NCBI RefSeq assembly: GCF_025318105.1
Contig: NZ_JAOANI010000012.1
Location: 186,001-250,000 of the forward strand
Reading direction: 5' to 3'
DNA: 64,000 nt
Source: Venatoribacter pacificus
Lineage (GTDB): Bacteria; Pseudomonadota; Gammaproteobacteria; Pseudomonadales; Oceanobacteraceae
The notes beneath the pieces were generated by a model. It worked only from the letters and a program-made list of their open reading frames with translations. It searched no databases and was not told the origin of the DNA. Within the stretch, counting starts at the first letter, position 1, and each line of letters opens with the position of its first letter. Position numbers and translations under genes: made by a program. This document shows positions 62,854 through 64,000 of the stretch, piece after piece.

Positions 62854-63654
62854 TCAGAGTGTTTCATCAGCAAACTGCAAACGGACAGAAGGTTTAAGAA
62901 AGGCATTCAGACGATCCTGAATAAACAACGCATCACGTTTCTCGGCCAATAGCACAAAGCCTTCGGTGATTAACTGGTGACGGTAATAAAGCGCCTCTTG
63001 TTTTTCCGTCACCTGATTGGCAGCCGGTTTAAAAAACAGATTGGCCAATACCACACCGTACAGTGTGGTAATCAACGCCAGCGCTAACCCCTGCCCCAAT
63101 CCGGCCATATCGCCATTAAGATTATCCAGCATGATAATCAAACCGATGATCGTACCGACCATGCCAAAACCAGGCGCATAGGTTGCCATGGTATTCAGCA
63201 CTTTCGATTCCAGCGTATGCCGTTGCCAGGTAGCATCCATCGCATCACTGAGCATGATGCGGATTTCATGGCTTTTATAACCGGAGCCAATCAGCTCCAT
63301 CGCGTGGCCGAGAAATTCATCCTTAGCTTCTTCTTTACTCAGGCTTTGCTCCAGCGCACTGATGCCCCCCTGGCGATACAGATTTGTCCAGTCGACAAAG
63401 CGGCTGACCAGGTTGCGTAAATGTTTTTGCGACGTTGGCGTATGAAAAAAAGTGGCCATCATGCTGCGCACAGCAATCAGCACATCACCGGTGCTGTAAC
63501 TGATTAATGAAGCCGCCAGGGTGCTGCCCAGAACCAGCGCCAGGCTGGAAAGACTCATAAAAATCTGATGGTGGTCGGTACTGCTGACAATCGCAAAAGC
63601 AAATAAGCCAATACCGGCACAAAAGCCAATCAGGGTACTGAATGAAAACATCAT
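62854..63654 (-). CDS. motA: MotA-like flagellar stator protein
   Basis: A 266-residue four-span membrane protein. The two C-terminal helices hold APGFGMVGTIIGLIIML and LALALITTLYGVVLANLFF, with the cytosolic loop between helices 2 and 3 that meets FliG. Overall layout is closer to PomA/MotA than to ExbB/TolQ. It lies 7 bp after the fliG-like gene and before motB. AAGGAAT precedes the ATG. Confidence 0.92.
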   Translation of the reverse strand: MMFSFSTLIGFCAGIGLFAFAIVSSTDHHQIFMSLSSLALVLGSTLAASLISYSTGDVLIAVRSMMATFFHTPTSQKHLRNLVSRFVDWTNLYRQGGISALEQSLSKEEAKDEFLGHAMELIGSGYKSHEIRIMLSDAMDATWQRHTLESKVLNTMATYAPGFGMVGTIIGLIIMLDNLNGDMAGLGQGLALALITTLYGVVLANLFFKPAANQVTEKQEALYYRHQLITEGFVLLAEKRDALFIQDRLNAFLKPSVRLQFADETL

Positions 63655-63661
63655 GTATTCC

Positions 63662-64000
63662 TTACCCCTGATGGTTCTGGGCGATAGGTGTCAGTTCTTC
63701 CATTGAAAACCGACCGGCTTTTAATACATCCCGCATTTTTTGTACAACCTGTTGTCGCCCGCTTTCTACCGTTTCCTGTGCGATGTCGGCTTCGGCTGTT
63801 TTCAGTTCAGCAATCACCGCAGCACGTAATTTGGCTGGTAATGCTGCCAGGATATGGCGTTTGAATTCTGTCGAGGTATGACACAGCGCAGCAGCCAGCA
63901 CCGTCCGGTCAATATCACGCAGCTCATTGGCCAGCACCCGTTCCGGTGCACGGGCCATATCCGCAAAGGTAAAATACACCTGGCGCAGACGATAATAGGT
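63662..64000 (-). CDS. FliG C-terminal-like protein, partial (5' end off window)
   Basis: The frame runs open to base 64000, so the start lies beyond the window. The visible residues resemble the torque-generating C-terminal domain of FliG: ELRDIDRTVLAAALCHTSTEFKRHILAALPAKLRAAVIAEL corresponds to the FliG segment that cycles between MotA contacts, followed by VESGRQQVVQKMRDVLKAGRFSM. It precedes motA by 7 bp. An internal GTG at 63979 is not the true start. Whether it is a full FliG or a shorter motor-associated homologue needs the missing part. Confidence 0.75.
   Translation of the reverse strand, partial: TYYRLRQVYFTFADMARAPERVLANELRDIDRTVLAAALCHTSTEFKRHILAALPAKLRAAVIAELKTAEADIAQETVESGRQQVVQKMRDVLKAGRFSMEELTPIAQNHQG

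Noticed and set aside
62156..64000. MotA/MotB-like genes as a possible Zorya (ZorAB) anti-phage system.
   Set aside because: The MotB-like protein has the normal flagellar length and OmpA domain, the MotA-like protein has the flagellar layout, a FliG-like gene precedes them, and no ZorC/D/E gene is present.
1..64000. CRISPR arrays, insertion sequences, tRNA or rRNA genes, prophage or integron elements.
   Set aside because: I looked for short regularly spaced repeats, transposase or integrase motifs and tRNA-like clover leaves in the spacers and saw none.

Overview
This is a chromosomal stretch of a marine gammaproteobacterium, most likely a Pseudomonadales/Oceanospirillales relative (Thalassolituus/Oceanobacter type). 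That placement is an inference from gene content: a Crp/Vfr regulator very close to E. coli Crp, a yhfA-like osmC gene next to crp, a contiguous trpE-G-D-C block, PpnN, SrkA, an E. coli-type SpeD, a short LOV photoreceptor like that of Pseudomonas putida, and several genes for fatty-acid or lipid use. Coding density is high. There is no rRNA, tRNA, CRISPR array, insertion sequence, integrase or phage gene in the window, and nothing that looks like a recently acquired island.

Layout. 1-3.5 kb: a small unknown gene, a peroxiredoxin-glutaredoxin fusion, a methyl-accepting chemotaxis protein and a tiny zinc-finger protein. 3.8-8.4 kb: secreted or surface genes (a DUF2135-like lipoprotein and a very acidic thrombospondin type 3 repeat protein). 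8.5-11.7 kb: ubiX-mpl and fbp. 11.8-16.9 kb: a translationally coupled operon of TonB-dependent receptor, periplasmic binding protein and hybrid histidine kinase. 17.2-22.9 kb: ppa, then a divergent blue-light module (short LOV protein / class II LitR-type MerR regulator) with rsmC and a second TonB-dependent receptor, then a structured leader and a 44-residue peptide. 22.9-27.8 kb: MFS transporter, speD, osmC, crp and a REC-DUF3369-HD-GYP response regulator. 27.9-33.4 kb: trpEGDC, a HAD phosphatase and an OGFr-domain protein. 33.5-39.2 kb: ribosome hibernation factor, two paralogous TetR regulators and two paralogous long acyl-CoA dehydrogenases. 39.4-44.1 kb: a SprA-like putative metalloprotease with a small partner, bioB, comF, srkA and an outer-membrane barrel protein. 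44.2-51.9 kb: a lipase-DUF1302-DUF1329 operon and a thiolase. 52-58.2 kb: purU, unknown genes, amtB with a sigma54 promoter, a CBS protein and ppnN. 58.2-64 kb: a di-haem lipoprotein, a PhoX phosphatase behind a five-repeat Pho box, and a motB-motA-fliG-like motor operon running off the right edge.

How the genes fit together. The lipid theme recurs: a surface lipase with partner outer-membrane/periplasmic proteins, two acyl-CoA dehydrogenases (one behind a PsrA-type operator), TetR regulators and a thiolase. Environmental sensing is the second theme: light (LOV + LitR), phosphate (Pho box + PhoX), ammonium (sigma54 + AmtB), chemotaxis, HD-GYP signalling and a receptor-coupled histidine kinase. 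The items most worth following up are the LOV/LitR pair with a palindrome inside its promoter spacer, the receptor-binding protein-kinase operon, the lipase-DUF1302-DUF1329 operon, and several unassigned cis elements and leaders.
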